Source of the DNA: DASTPP01 sp035762175
GTDB taxonomy: Bacteria > Myxococcota_A > Polyangia > Polyangiales > Polyangiaceae
DNA: 52,321 bases
Direction of reading: 5' to 3'
NCBI GenBank assembly: GCA_035762175.1
Contig: DASTPP010000091.1
Coordinates: 1-52,321 of the forward strand
Shown: positions 7,795 through 18,745 of the stretch, piece after piece
How positions within the stretch are numbered: the first letter of the stretch is position 1
How the letters are laid out: each line of letters starts with the position of its first letter
The notes under the pieces: generated by a model
What the model saw: the letters and a program-made list of their open reading frames with translations, nothing else
Told to the model about the DNA's origin: nothing
The model's database searches: none
Position numbers and translations under genes: made by a program

Positions 7795-9396
7795 TCAGGC
7801 GGCGGGGTCGAGGTGGGCTTTGAGCCGGTCGATCTCTTCGCGCAAGAGCCACTCGTCGGGGTAGGCCGCGGCCTTGCGCCTGAGCTCGTCGAGCGTGCGC
7901 TCGTCGCACGCGCCCGATCGGCCGAGCACGCGCACGCGCTCGTAGAGATCGGCGGCGCCGCGGGGCAGCGAGGCGGCCTTCTTGGCGCGCGCCTCGGCCT
8001 CGCCTTCGCCGTCGCCGAAGGGGTTCTGCTCGCCGAAGTGCTCGTCCCAGGAGGCGGGGTCGGCGGGGCCGCCGGCCACCGAAGGCAGGCTCGGCGCGAG
8101 CACGACGAGCATGCGATCGGCGGCGGCGACGGTCTGGTCGCCGAGCGTGGCGCGCAGGGCGCGCACCTCGTGCCCGCCCTCGGCCACGCCCTCGACGCGC
8201 AGGCCCGAGGGCAGCGTGAGCGAGAAGGCGCCGCGCTCGGGCAGGTGTCCCTCGCCGAAGAGCACGAGGGCGTCGCCGCGGAAGGGCGCCGCGAGCGCCC
8301 GGCCGCCGCGCGCGAGCTGCACGGGGCCTCGCAGCCTCGCCGCCGAGGGCGAGAGGTCGGGGCCGGGGGGCCTTTGCGAGGGCGCGAGCGCGGCGACGAC
8401 GCCGCTCACCTGCAGGCCGCCCGCGAGCGAGAGGTGGTTGACGGTGCCCGCCCGCAGGGCCTCGCCGAGGCCGAAGTCGCCGCCGCGCCGCCAGGCGAGC
8501 GTCTCGCGGAAGGCGTCGAGCGCCTCGAAGAGGTGGTCGAAGTCGCGCGCGACGAAGAGCTGCGGCTGCATGCGCGTGATGTCGTAGTCGGTGTCGGCGC
8601 ACTCGAGGCCGAGCGGCAGCTTGCGCACCACCGGGGTCAGGCAGTGCTCGGCCTCGCCGAGCGAGCTGAGCAGGCCGGCGCCGTAGAGCTTGGGCGCGTC
8701 GAGGCGGCCGACGAGGCCGTACTCGGCCGTCCACCAGTAGAGGCGCGAGGCGCGGGTGTTCTCGGAGACGTAGCGGCGCGAGGCCTGGGCCTCGGCGAGG
8801 CGGCGCTCGGCGCGCGCGCCGTCTTCGGGCGTGCGGCTCGGGTCTTCTTTGACGATACTCAGGTTGCGGATGGCGTCGAACACCGCCTCGTCTTCGCGCG
8901 AGGCGATGGCGCGAAAGCCCACCTCGCCGCAGCGCTCGAGGTATTCGGCGTAGCGCGGCACGGCCAGAATGGGCGCGTGCCCGGCGCTCTCGTGAATGAT
9001 GTCGGGCGCCGGCGTGTAGTCGACGTGGCGGTGGTCGCGGATGTCTTCGGCGATGGCCAGCACGCGCAGCGACTGCAGCTCGGTGAAGACCGCGGGGGGG
9101 ATGAACCCGCGCACCGCCACGGCCGACCAGCCGAAGCGGCCGAGCCGGTCGTTCATCTGGTCGAGGCTGGGGATGCGCTCGAGCTCGATGCCGGTCGCCG
9201 CGAGGCCCTCGAGGTAGACGGGGTGCGCGATCGTGGCGAGGCGCGAGCTCAGCCGGCGCATCACGTGCCGCCAGAGCGCCTGGTCGCGCGGCGTGTAGGC
9301 GGCGTAATTCTGCGGCACCACGTAGCGACGCAGGTGCCGTGGCAGGCGCTCGATCGCGCGTCGCGTCGAGCTCAGCGGGGGATCGAGGGCCGGCAT
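7795..9396 (-). CDS. Biopterin-dependent aromatic amino acid hydroxylase (phenylalanine 4-monooxygenase-like)
   Basis: This iron- and tetrahydropterin-dependent hydroxylase would convert phenylalanine to tyrosine, or another aromatic amino acid. The family core is at residues about 20-320: HESAGH supplies the two iron-binding histidines H135 and H140, and WWTAEYGLV supplies the glutamate ligand E225; PDIIHESAGH and YGAGLLSSLGE are further family blocks. It is 533 residues long, whereas bacterial PhhA is normally under 300. The extra C-terminal region (about 330-533) contains a beta-rich segment and a helical end of unknown role. Substrate preference among Phe, Tyr and Trp cannot be read from sequence. 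An aromatic amino acid decarboxylase is encoded 22 kb away, at 31366-32799. Confidence 0.92.
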   Translation of the reverse strand: MPALDPPLSSTRRAIERLPRHLRRYVVPQNYAAYTPRDQALWRHVMRRLSSRLATIAHPVYLEGLAATGIELERIPSLDQMNDRLGRFGWSAVAVRGFIPPAVFTELQSLRVLAIAEDIRDHRHVDYTPAPDIIHESAGHAPILAVPRYAEYLERCGEVGFRAIASREDEAVFDAIRNLSIVKEDPSRTPEDGARAERRLAEAQASRRYVSENTRASRLYWWTAEYGLVGRLDAPKLYGAGLLSSLGEAEHCLTPVVRKLPLGLECADTDYDITRMQPQLFVARDFDHLFEALDAFRETLAWRRGGDFGLGEALRAGTVNHLSLAGGLQVSGVVAALAPSQRPPGPDLSPSAARLRGPVQLARGGRALAAPFRGDALVLFGEGHLPERGAFSLTLPSGLRVEGVAEGGHEVRALRATLGDQTVAAADRMLVVLAPSLPSVAGGPADPASWDEHFGEQNPFGDGEGEAEARAKKAASLPRGAADLYERVRVLGRSGACDERTLDELRRKAAAYPDEWLLREEIDRLKAHLDPAA

Positions 9397-9509
9397 TGAG
9401 AAAAGGTAAGAACGGTCGAGCTGGATAGAAATCCGAAAAAAACCGAGCCGATCGACGATTTCTCGACGATCTCGCCTCGCCTGCCTTCGATGGGCCCGGA
9501 ACCAACCGG

Positions 9510-9658
9510 GCGCGGCGGCCTGCCCCTGAGGGGACGCGGGGGCAGACCGCCGCGCCCCGCCGATCGACCCCGGGGGATTGGCCCCCGAGGGAACTGGGGG
9601 GCAGACCGCCGCGCCCCGCCGATGGCCCCCGGGGGCTTGGCCCCGGAGGGGGCTGGCT
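9510..9658. repeat. GC-rich inverted and tandem repeats before the radical SAM gene
   Basis: In the 336-nt spacer, two copies of a 59-nt unit begin GGCAGACCGCCGCGCCCCGC at 9541 and 9600. An inverted, one-mismatch partner of the unit's start lies at 9510-9527, giving a strong hairpin with 9538-9555. Each unit ends in short GC hairpins (for example GGCCCCCGAGG). The region between the hydroxylase start (9396) and 9480 is AT-richer and presumably carries that gene's promoter. Confidence 0.55.
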
Positions 9659-9732
9659 CAGGCGTGCGAGGGCGTGAGCAGGGAGTCCAACCTGCCCTAA
9701 CGTCAGGTCTTCTGCTAGGGTGGCGCGCTGCC

Positions 9733-12711
<2,979 letters not shown>

Positions 12712-12747
12712 GGCGTTGGTAGCGCTTGCGGCGGCCAGAGGGCGCGG

Positions 12748-12972
12748 GCCCCGCACTGAAGTACGGGGCACGAAGTAACCCGCTCGAACGGAGAGCAAAG
12801 CCCGCCCCTCGTTGGGGGCGGGCTCACGCGCCGCGAGCCGCTCGCGCGCTCGCCCGGGGCCGGAGCCCACGGGAGTCCGGCCCCAACGAGGGCCGGACTT
12901 TGCGCGCCGCATCGGCGTCGAGGCCGCGCGGCACGAGGTGGTGACGCCGTGCCCCGTACTTCAGTGCGGGGC
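12748..12972. repeat. Nested-palindrome element, copy 2
   Basis: The end hairpins are GCCCCGCACTGAAGT/ACGGGGC (12748-12769) and its inverted counterpart at 12951-12972. The inner arms begin GCAAAGCCCGCCCC (about 12795) and end GGGCCGGACTTTGC (about 12891-12904), again inverted and each self-complementary. It fills the gap between two convergent genes, 37 nt after one stop and 22 nt before the other. No ORF is present. Confidence 0.8.
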
Positions 12973-12993
12973 GCGGGCCTCGGGCGCCGGCGC

Positions 12994-13644
12994 TCAGATC
13001 GAGAGGCCGGCGACGAGCTCGCGCAAGAGCACGGCGGCGGCGCCGATCGAGAGGCAGCCGGCGGCGGCGTACATCGCGCGGAGGGGCAGGGCGAAGCGGC
13101 GGCTGGCGGCGCCGATCGAGAGGGCGAGGAAGGCCGAGAGCAGGGTCATGCCGAGCGCGGCGCCGCCGGCGAAGAGCAAGAGGTAAGCGTAGCGGCCGGC
13201 GAGGTCGGGCAGGGTGGTGAGCACCGCGAGCGCGACGGCGGCGGTGCCGGAGGCGCCATGCACGAGGCCGACGAGGGCGGCGCCGAGGGGGGTGCGGGCC
13301 GGGGGGGGGGCGGGGCGCGAGGCGGCCGAGGGGGCGCGGGCGCGGCGGGCGCGCCAGAGGGCGCCGAGGCCCAGGAAGGCGAGCATGCAGACGACGGCCG
13401 CGTCGAAGAGCAGGGCCAGCCGCTCGGGCATGTGGGCGCCGAGGGCGATGAGCAGGGCGCCGGCGCCGAGCATGGCGGCGCCGTGGCCGGCGCCCCACCA
13501 GGCGCCGATGGCCATGGCGCGGCGGGGGCCCTTGCCGGAGGCGACGATGGTCGTGACGGCGGCGACGTGGTCGGAGTCGAGGGCGTGCAACAAGCCCAGG
13601 CCGAGCCCTTGGGCGCAGGTTACCAAGAGGGGGAGCGAGGCCAT
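12994..13644 (-). CDS. NiCoT/HupE-like nickel or cobalt transporter, short form
   Basis: This 216-residue integral membrane protein has about six hydrophobic segments. Its first helix carries HALDSDHVAAV, the H-x4-D-H metal-binding signature of the nickel/cobalt transporter superfamily, and a second conserved block GLVHGASGTAAVAL follows in the middle. It is shorter than classical HoxN/NixA (about 330 residues), closer to compact UreH/RcnA-like members, with an Arg/Ala/Pro-rich cytoplasmic loop at about residues 100-118. Direction of transport and metal cannot be told. ATG 13644 is chosen because it places the motif in the first helix. It is divergent from the outer-membrane protein gene across about 90 nt. 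No urease or hydrogenase genes are nearby. Confidence 0.8.
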   Translation of the reverse strand: MASLPLLVTCAQGLGLGLLHALDSDHVAAVTTIVASGKGPRRAMAIGAWWGAGHGAAMLGAGALLIALGAHMPERLALLFDAAVVCMLAFLGLGALWRARRARAPSAASRPAPPPARTPLGAALVGLVHGASGTAAVALAVLTTLPDLAGRYAYLLLFAGGAALGMTLLSAFLALSIGAASRRFALPLRAMYAAAGCLSIGAAAVLLRELVAGLSI

Positions 13645-13734
13645 GAGTGCGTGGCGTGGCGCGAGAGGCCACGTGGGTAGCACGATTCTACAATTCGTGC
13701 CACGGGTAGACGAGGGCGGGGCGGCCATGCTGTC

Positions 13735-15210
13735 GTGCGCGCGATGCTCGGGCTCATTCGCTTTACCGCGAGGTCGGGTTCGAAGGCCGGGGGCGCTCGG
13801 CCGGCGCGCCGGGGGCGGGCGGCGCGGCGGGGGCGCGCGGCGCTCGCGGCGCTGGGCGTCGCGCTCGCGGCGCCGGGCGCGCGGGCGCAAGAGACGAACG
13901 CCCCGTCGGTGAACCTGCGCGGCTTCTGGCCGGCGCCCGACCCGAGGGCGACGCTCTTTCTCGAGCCGGTGGCGACCCCGGGGGCCGGCGTGTTTCACGC
14001 GGCGGGCTGGCTGTCGTACGCGCACCGTCCGCTCGTCTTGCGCGACGCCGGCGGCGCGATCGTGGGCGAGGCGATCGAGCGGCAGGTCGTCTACGATCAG
14101 ACGCTGGGCATCGGCATCGGGTCGCGCTTCGGCGTCGGCCTGACGATGCCGGTCGTCGTCTACCAGTCGAGCGAAGACGTCGGGCCGGTGAACACGCTCT
14201 TCGGCGGCGCCCGGCCGCCCGAGCAGGCGCTCGGCGATCTGATGCTCGCGGCGAAGTTCGCGATCGTGCCGCCGGGCGAGCTCGGCGGCTTCGGGCTCGG
14301 GGTGGTGGGCCGGTTGACGCTGCCGACGGGCCTGCGGCGGGGCACGATGGGCGAGGGGGCGCTGACGTCGGAGGCGCGGCTGCTCGCCGAGCTCGGGCTC
14401 GCGGCGTTCACGCTGCAGAGCAGCCTGGGGGTGAAGGTGCGGCCCGTCGACCGCACCTTCGGCGGCAGCACCTGGGGCGAAGAGCTGCCCTGGGGGGCGG
14501 GGCTGCTCGTCAAGCCGCAGATCTTCGGCATCGACGCGAAGGGGCGCTGGGCGCTCGGGGTCGAGGCGCACGGCGCGCTGCCGCTCGCGCCCTCGGCGCC
14601 CTTCAGCGACGCGACGCTCAGCCCGGCGTACGCGGGCGGCACGGTGCGCTTCACGCCCGGGGCGATCAACCTGCTCTTCGGCGCCGAGGCGGCGCTGACG
14701 CGCGCGGCCGGGGCGCCGCCGGTGCGGGCGGTGGTGCAGATCGGGTTCGTGCCCCGCAGCCACGACAAAGACAAAGACGGCGTCGACGACGAGGTCGACG
14801 ACTGCCCGAGCCTCGCCGAAGACCGCGACGGCTTTCAAGACACCGACGGGTGCCCCGAGCTCGACAACGACGACGACGGGGTGCTCGACCCCGACGACAA
14901 GTGCCCGGCGGCGAAAGAAGATCAAGACGGCGATCGCGACGACGACGGCTGCCCCGACCCCGACGGGGGCAAGGCGAAGAAGGGCGCGGCCGAGGCTCCG
15001 GCGGCCCCGGCGGCCCCCGCGGCTCCGGCGGCCCCGGCAGCCCCGGCGGCGCCGCCCGATGCGGTGGCGCCGACCGACGCGGCGGGGGCCGACGCCAAGC
15101 CGGCGGGCAAGCCCGACGCCAAGCCGGCGGGCAAGCCCGGCGGCAAGGCGAAGCCCGCGAAGCCCGCGAAGCCCCCCAAGCCCCCCAAGCCCAAGAAGAA
15201 GCGCCGATGA
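13735..15210 (+). CDS. Outer-membrane beta-barrel protein with thrombospondin type 3 repeats
   Basis: The 491-residue protein has an Arg-rich signal peptide ending near ARAQ. A region of about 280 residues of alternating strands follows (GIGIGSRFGVGLTMPVVVY, FGLGVVGRLTLPTG), typical of an outer-membrane barrel. Residues about 342-405 hold aspartate-rich calcium-binding TSP type 3 repeats (DKDKDGVDD, DNDDDGVLDPDD, DQDGDRDDDG). The tail is an Ala-Pro repeat followed by Lys-Pro-rich segments. In many myxobacterial relatives these repeats lead into an OmpA peptidoglycan-binding domain; none is present, and the basic tail may instead contact peptidoglycan or other polymers (inference). The start is GTG 13735 or ATG 13744. 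The stop overlaps the next start (ATGA), so the two genes are co-translated. Confidence 0.82.
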   Translation: MRAMLGLIRFTARSGSKAGGARPARRGRAARRGRAALAALGVALAAPGARAQETNAPSVNLRGFWPAPDPRATLFLEPVATPGAGVFHAAGWLSYAHRPLVLRDAGGAIVGEAIERQVVYDQTLGIGIGSRFGVGLTMPVVVYQSSEDVGPVNTLFGGARPPEQALGDLMLAAKFAIVPPGELGGFGLGVVGRLTLPTGLRRGTMGEGALTSEARLLAELGLAAFTLQSSLGVKVRPVDRTFGGSTWGEELPWGAGLLVKPQIFGIDAKGRWALGVEAHGALPLAPSAPFSDATLSPAYAGGTVRFTPGAINLLFGAEAALTRAAGAPPVRAVVQIGFVPRSHDKDKDGVDDEVDDCPSLAEDRDGFQDTDGCPELDNDDDGVLDPDDKCPAAKEDQDGDRDDDGCPDPDGGKAKKGAAEAPAAPAAPAAPAAPAAPAAPPDAVAPTDAAGADAKPAGKPDAKPAGKPGGKAKPAKPAKPPKPPKPKKKRR

Positions 15211-17294
15211 GGGCGCCCCGGCCCCGCCGCGTCCGCGCCCTCGCCGCCCTCGCCGCCCTCGCGGGGGCGCTCGGGGCGGCGGGGGGCGCCCGGGCGCAGG
15301 GCGGCCGCGCGCCGGCGGCGCCGCGGGGCGAGCTGCGCGAGCGCTTCGGGGTCGAGGCGGCCGAGCGGCTGCTCGCCTCGCCGAAGGCCGACGAGCGGCT
15401 GCGGGGGGTCGAGCGGCTCTCGGCCTCGGGCTCGCCGCGCGCGCTCGACGCGCTCGTCAAGGCCTTCGAGCCGGGCGGCGGGGTGGCGACGGACGCGCGG
15501 GCGCGGCTCTTGGCGGTGCGCGCGCTCGGGCCGCACCTCGACGCCGAGGCGCCGCGGCAGGTGGTGCTCGACGCCCTGCAAGACGGCTCGCTCGCGGCGC
15601 GCGGCAACGCGCTCGGCGCGCTCGTGCGCGACACGGCCGCCTTCGTGCTGGCGCGCTCGGGCCCGCCCTCGGCGCTCGAGGCGCTCGTGCGCACGGTGCG
15701 CTACGGGGGCGACGCGGGGCGGGCGGCGCGGGCGGCCTTGCTCGCGCACCGGCCGGCGCGCATCGACCAGGCGATCGGCGCGCGCACCCCGCTCTCGGCG
15801 CCGGTCGTCGAGCTCGCCGGCGCGCTCGGCGACCGGCGCCTCGTGCCCTTCGTGCGGCGCGCCCTGCGCGAGGGCGACGTGCCGACGCGGGCGGCGGCGC
15901 TCGTGGCGCTCGCCGAGCTCGGCAGCGCCGAGGCGGCCCCGGTCGCGCGCTCGTGGGCGCGCGAGGGCGATCCGGCCGCGCAGCTCGCCGCGGCGCGCGC
16001 GCTCGCCCTCGTCGAGCCCGCGCAGGCGCGCCCGGTCGTCGCGAGGCTGCTCGCGCGAGAGGCCGCGCGGCGCGAGGCGCTCGAGATCGCCGAGGCGGCG
16101 CCGGGGCCCGAGCTCGCCGCCGCCCTCGAGGCCCTCGCCGGCGCCGAGGCCGGCGTCGAGCTCGAGGCGCGCGAGCGCGCCGTCGCCCTGCTCGGGCGCG
16201 TCGGCGACGCGCGCTCGTCCGCGGCGCTCGAGCGGCTCTTCGGCCACCCGCAGCTCGGCCCGGCCGCCGCCTTCGCCCTCGCGCAGGCCCCCTCGGGCGA
16301 GGCCGGCGCGGCGCTCGAGCGGGCCCTCAAGGCGCCCCCGACGCGCGCGCTCGCGCTGCGGGCCGCGGTCGCCCGCGCGCGGAGCCTCGACGAAACCCCC
16401 CGGGGCCTCGAGGCGGCGCTCGCCGAGGCGCGGCGGGGCGACCCTACCCAGCGCGCCGCCGCCACCTTCGCCGACGTGGCCCTCGGCCGGCAGGCGCCCG
16501 ACGCGCCCGGGCCGCAGGCGAGCGCGCAGGGCGCCGGCGCCGCGGCGCGCGGGGCGCTCGCGCGCGGGGGGGCGGCCAGCGCCGCGCTCGTGCGCATGCT
16601 CGAGCGGCAGGCGCGCGACCCCGTGCGCCGCGCCGCCGCCGCGGCCGGCCTCGCCGAGTCGGCCGACGGCGCCCCCTTGCCCTCGCAGACGCTGCGCGCC
16701 TGGGCGCTCGAAGACCTCGCCCTCACCCCGCTCTGCCTGCGCGCGCTCGCGACGCGCGATGAAGAGGCCGACCGGCGGCTGCTCGACGAGCGGCTGCGGT
16801 CCGAAGACGCGCGCGCCCGCCTGCACGTCGCCGCGGGCCTCGGCGCGAGCCCCAACCCCGACGCCACCGGGCGCCTCGCCGCGGCCTACGCCTTCGAGAC
16901 CGACCCGCTCGTGCGCCGCGCCCTCGTGCGCTCGCTCACCCGCCGCGGCGAAGAGGCGCGCCTCGAGACGCTGCGCCTCGCCGCCGACCTCGACCCCGAC
17001 GACGAGGTGCGCGCCGCCGCGCGCGCCGCGCTCAAGCTGCCCGCGCCCCCGGCGAAGCCGGCGCCCCCGCCCCCGGCCCTCGACTGGGCCCGCGCCCGCG
17101 CGGCGCCCGGCTCGGCGCCCGTGGCGCTGCACTGGGTGCGCCCCGATGGCCTGACCCTGCCCGTCATCGCCGACCCCGACGGGCTCGTCGTCATGCCGGG
17201 CTCGGGCCCCGGCCAGGCGCGGCTCGAGCCCGTCGCCGTCGGCCAGCCCGTCGCGCCGCCCGGCGCCGCGCCCGACGAGCGCGGCAAGTTCTGA
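15207..17294 (+). CDS. Secreted HEAT-repeat protein
   Basis: The 695-residue protein has a signal peptide (hydrophobic segment then GARAQGG) and long runs of paired helices with the HEAT/PBS-lyase-like pattern, for example RLLAVRALGPHLD, RAAALVALAELGS and RAALVRSLTRRGEEARL. The composition is extremely Ala/Arg/Leu-rich. The last ~100 residues after a proline-rich linker (about 610-628) are strand-forming (VALHWVRPDGLTLPVIADPD) and may be a separate small domain. It overlaps the outer-membrane barrel gene by ATGA, implying a joint role in the envelope, with the HEAT protein as a periplasmic scaffold (inference). No enzymatic motif is visible. Confidence 0.8.
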   Translation: MRAPRPRRVRALAALAALAGALGAAGGARAQGGRAPAAPRGELRERFGVEAAERLLASPKADERLRGVERLSASGSPRALDALVKAFEPGGGVATDARARLLAVRALGPHLDAEAPRQVVLDALQDGSLAARGNALGALVRDTAAFVLARSGPPSALEALVRTVRYGGDAGRAARAALLAHRPARIDQAIGARTPLSAPVVELAGALGDRRLVPFVRRALREGDVPTRAAALVALAELGSAEAAPVARSWAREGDPAAQLAAARALALVEPAQARPVVARLLAREAARREALEIAEAAPGPELAAALEALAGAEAGVELEARERAVALLGRVGDARSSAALERLFGHPQLGPAAAFALAQAPSGEAGAALERALKAPPTRALALRAAVARARSLDETPRGLEAALAEARRGDPTQRAAATFADVALGRQAPDAPGPQASAQGAGAAARGALARGGAASAALVRMLERQARDPVRRAAAAAGLAESADGAPLPSQTLRAWALEDLALTPLCLRALATRDEEADRRLLDERLRSEDARARLHVAAGLGASPNPDATGRLAAAYAFETDPLVRRALVRSLTRRGEEARLETLRLAADLDPDDEVRAAARAALKLPAPPAKPAPPPPALDWARARAAPGSAPVALHWVRPDGLTLPVIADPDGLVVMPGSGPGQARLEPVAVGQPVAPPGAAPDERGKF

Positions 17295-17328
17295 CCCCGG
17301 CGCCCGCCGGGGCCGCCCCGCGCGGGGC

Positions 17329-18564
17329 TCAGCGCGTCGCCGCCTCGAGCGCCTCGAGCAGACGGTCGACCTCGGCCTCGGTGTTGTAGTGCACCATCGA
17401 GGCGCGCACGACGCCGCCCTGGGGGCCGAGGCCCAGGCGCTCGACGAGGCGGGGCGCGTAGAAGTCACCGTGGCGGACGGCGACGCGCGCCTCGTCGACC
17501 CGCGCGACGACGTCGGGCGAGCGGCGGCCCTCGAAGGTAAGCGAGAAGGTCGGCACGCGCCGCGCGCGCGCGGGGCCGGGCTCGCCCCAGACGCGCGCGC
17601 CGGGCAGGCGCGCGAGCCCCGCGAGGAAGCGCGCCGAGAGCGCCTCTTCGTGCCCGGCGATCGCGTCGAAGGCGAGCGCCAGCCGCTCGCCCGCGGGCGC
17701 CTCGGGCGGGGCGCCGACGGCCGCGGCGAGCCCGAGCAGGTAGGCCTCGATCGCCACGAGGCTCGACGTCAGCTCGTGGTTCGGGCCGCCGGGCTGCAGC
17801 TTGTAGGGCACCGCGTCGGGGCCGAAGAAGTCGTGGTTGACGTTGTCGAGCCCGGCCCAGAGCCCGTCGCGCACGTAGAGCGCGCCGAGGTGCGGCCCGT
17901 AGACCTTGTAGAGGCTGAAGGCGTAGAAGTCGACGCCGAGGGCGCCGACGTCGAGGCGCCGGTGCGGCGCGTAGGCGACGCCGTCGACGCACGAGAGCGC
18001 CCCGCGCTCGCGCACGAAGCGGGCGAAGTCGGCCGCCGGGTGCAGCGTGCCGAGCAGGTTCGACACGTGGGGGAAGCACACGAGCCGCGTGCGCGGCGAC
18101 ATCAGCGGCTCGAGGTCGTCGAGCCGCAGCGCGAGCGAGGCGCGGTCGAGGCGCCACTCGCGCACGACCACCCCGCGCTCGGCGAGCCGCGCCCAGGGCG
18201 AGCGGTTCGCCTCGTGGTCGCAGTCGGTGACGACGACCTCGTCGCCGGGCGCGAGGCGGGGCCCGAGCGCGCGGGCGAGGTTCTGCAAGAGCTGCGTCGT
18301 CGAGGGCCCGACGACCACCTCGCGCGGCCGCGCCCCCGCCAGCCGCGCGACGGCGGCGACCCCCGCGGCGACGCGCTCGGACGCGCGGCGCGAGAGCGCG
18401 TAGCTCGCCCCGAGCTGCACCGCCGCGTGGCGCAGGTGCTCGGCCGCGGCCGCCGCCACGCCCTCGAGCGCGAGCGAGCCGCCGGCGTTGTCGAAGAGGG
18501 CCCAGCCCTCCTGGTCCAACCCGGGGAAGTGCCCGCGCACGAAGTCGAGGGGGAGCGGCGCCAC
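17329..18564 (-). CDS. Class V aminotransferase, cysteine-desulfurase-like
   Basis: This 411-residue PLP enzyme of fold type I resembles the cysteine desulfurase-like branch (SufS/CsdA-related, VC1184-like). LFDNAGGSLAL begins the protein, VVTDCDHEANRSPW holds the family Asp/His region, FPHVSNLLGTLHP and LSCVDGVAYAPH lead to the cofactor-binding Asp, and YAFSLYKVYGPHLGALY carries the Schiff-base lysine K220. No obvious catalytic Cys loop of the SufS type stands out, so the substrate may not be cysteine. It is a single gene, convergent with the HEAT-repeat gene (34-nt gap), and no isc or suf genes are nearby. The ATG start directly precedes the conserved FVRGHFPGL block. Confidence 0.88.
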   Translation of the reverse strand: MAPLPLDFVRGHFPGLDQEGWALFDNAGGSLALEGVAAAAAEHLRHAAVQLGASYALSRRASERVAAGVAAVARLAGARPREVVVGPSTTQLLQNLARALGPRLAPGDEVVVTDCDHEANRSPWARLAERGVVVREWRLDRASLALRLDDLEPLMSPRTRLVCFPHVSNLLGTLHPAADFARFVRERGALSCVDGVAYAPHRRLDVGALGVDFYAFSLYKVYGPHLGALYVRDGLWAGLDNVNHDFFGPDAVPYKLQPGGPNHELTSSLVAIEAYLLGLAAAVGAPPEAPAGERLALAFDAIAGHEEALSARFLAGLARLPGARVWGEPGPARARRVPTFSLTFEGRRSPDVVARVDEARVAVRHGDFYAPRLVERLGLGPQGGVVRASMVHYNTEAEVDRLLEALEAATR

Positions 18565-18610
18565 CCCCGCCCCTTACCACGCCCGCCCCGGCGCCGGCAG
18601 CGCGGCCCCG

Positions 18611-18693
18611 CCCGGGCCCCGGAGCCCGCTCGGCGCCCGCCCGCCCGGGCCCCGGAGCCCGCTCGGCGCCCGCCCGGGCCCCGGAGCCCGCTC
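18611..18693. repeat. Short GC-rich direct repeats
   Basis: The 20-nt sequence starting CCCGGGCCCCGGAGCCCGCT occurs three times at 18611, 18644 and 18673 in the 181-nt spacer between the aminotransferase start and the stop of the GCS2-CBS gene. The rest of the spacer is similar low-complexity GC sequence; no promoter can be picked out by eye. Confidence 0.6.
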
Positions 18694-18745
18694 CGCGCTC
18701 GCGCCGGCCCGAGCCCGCTCGCGCCCGCCCCGGCCCGCGCCGCGC

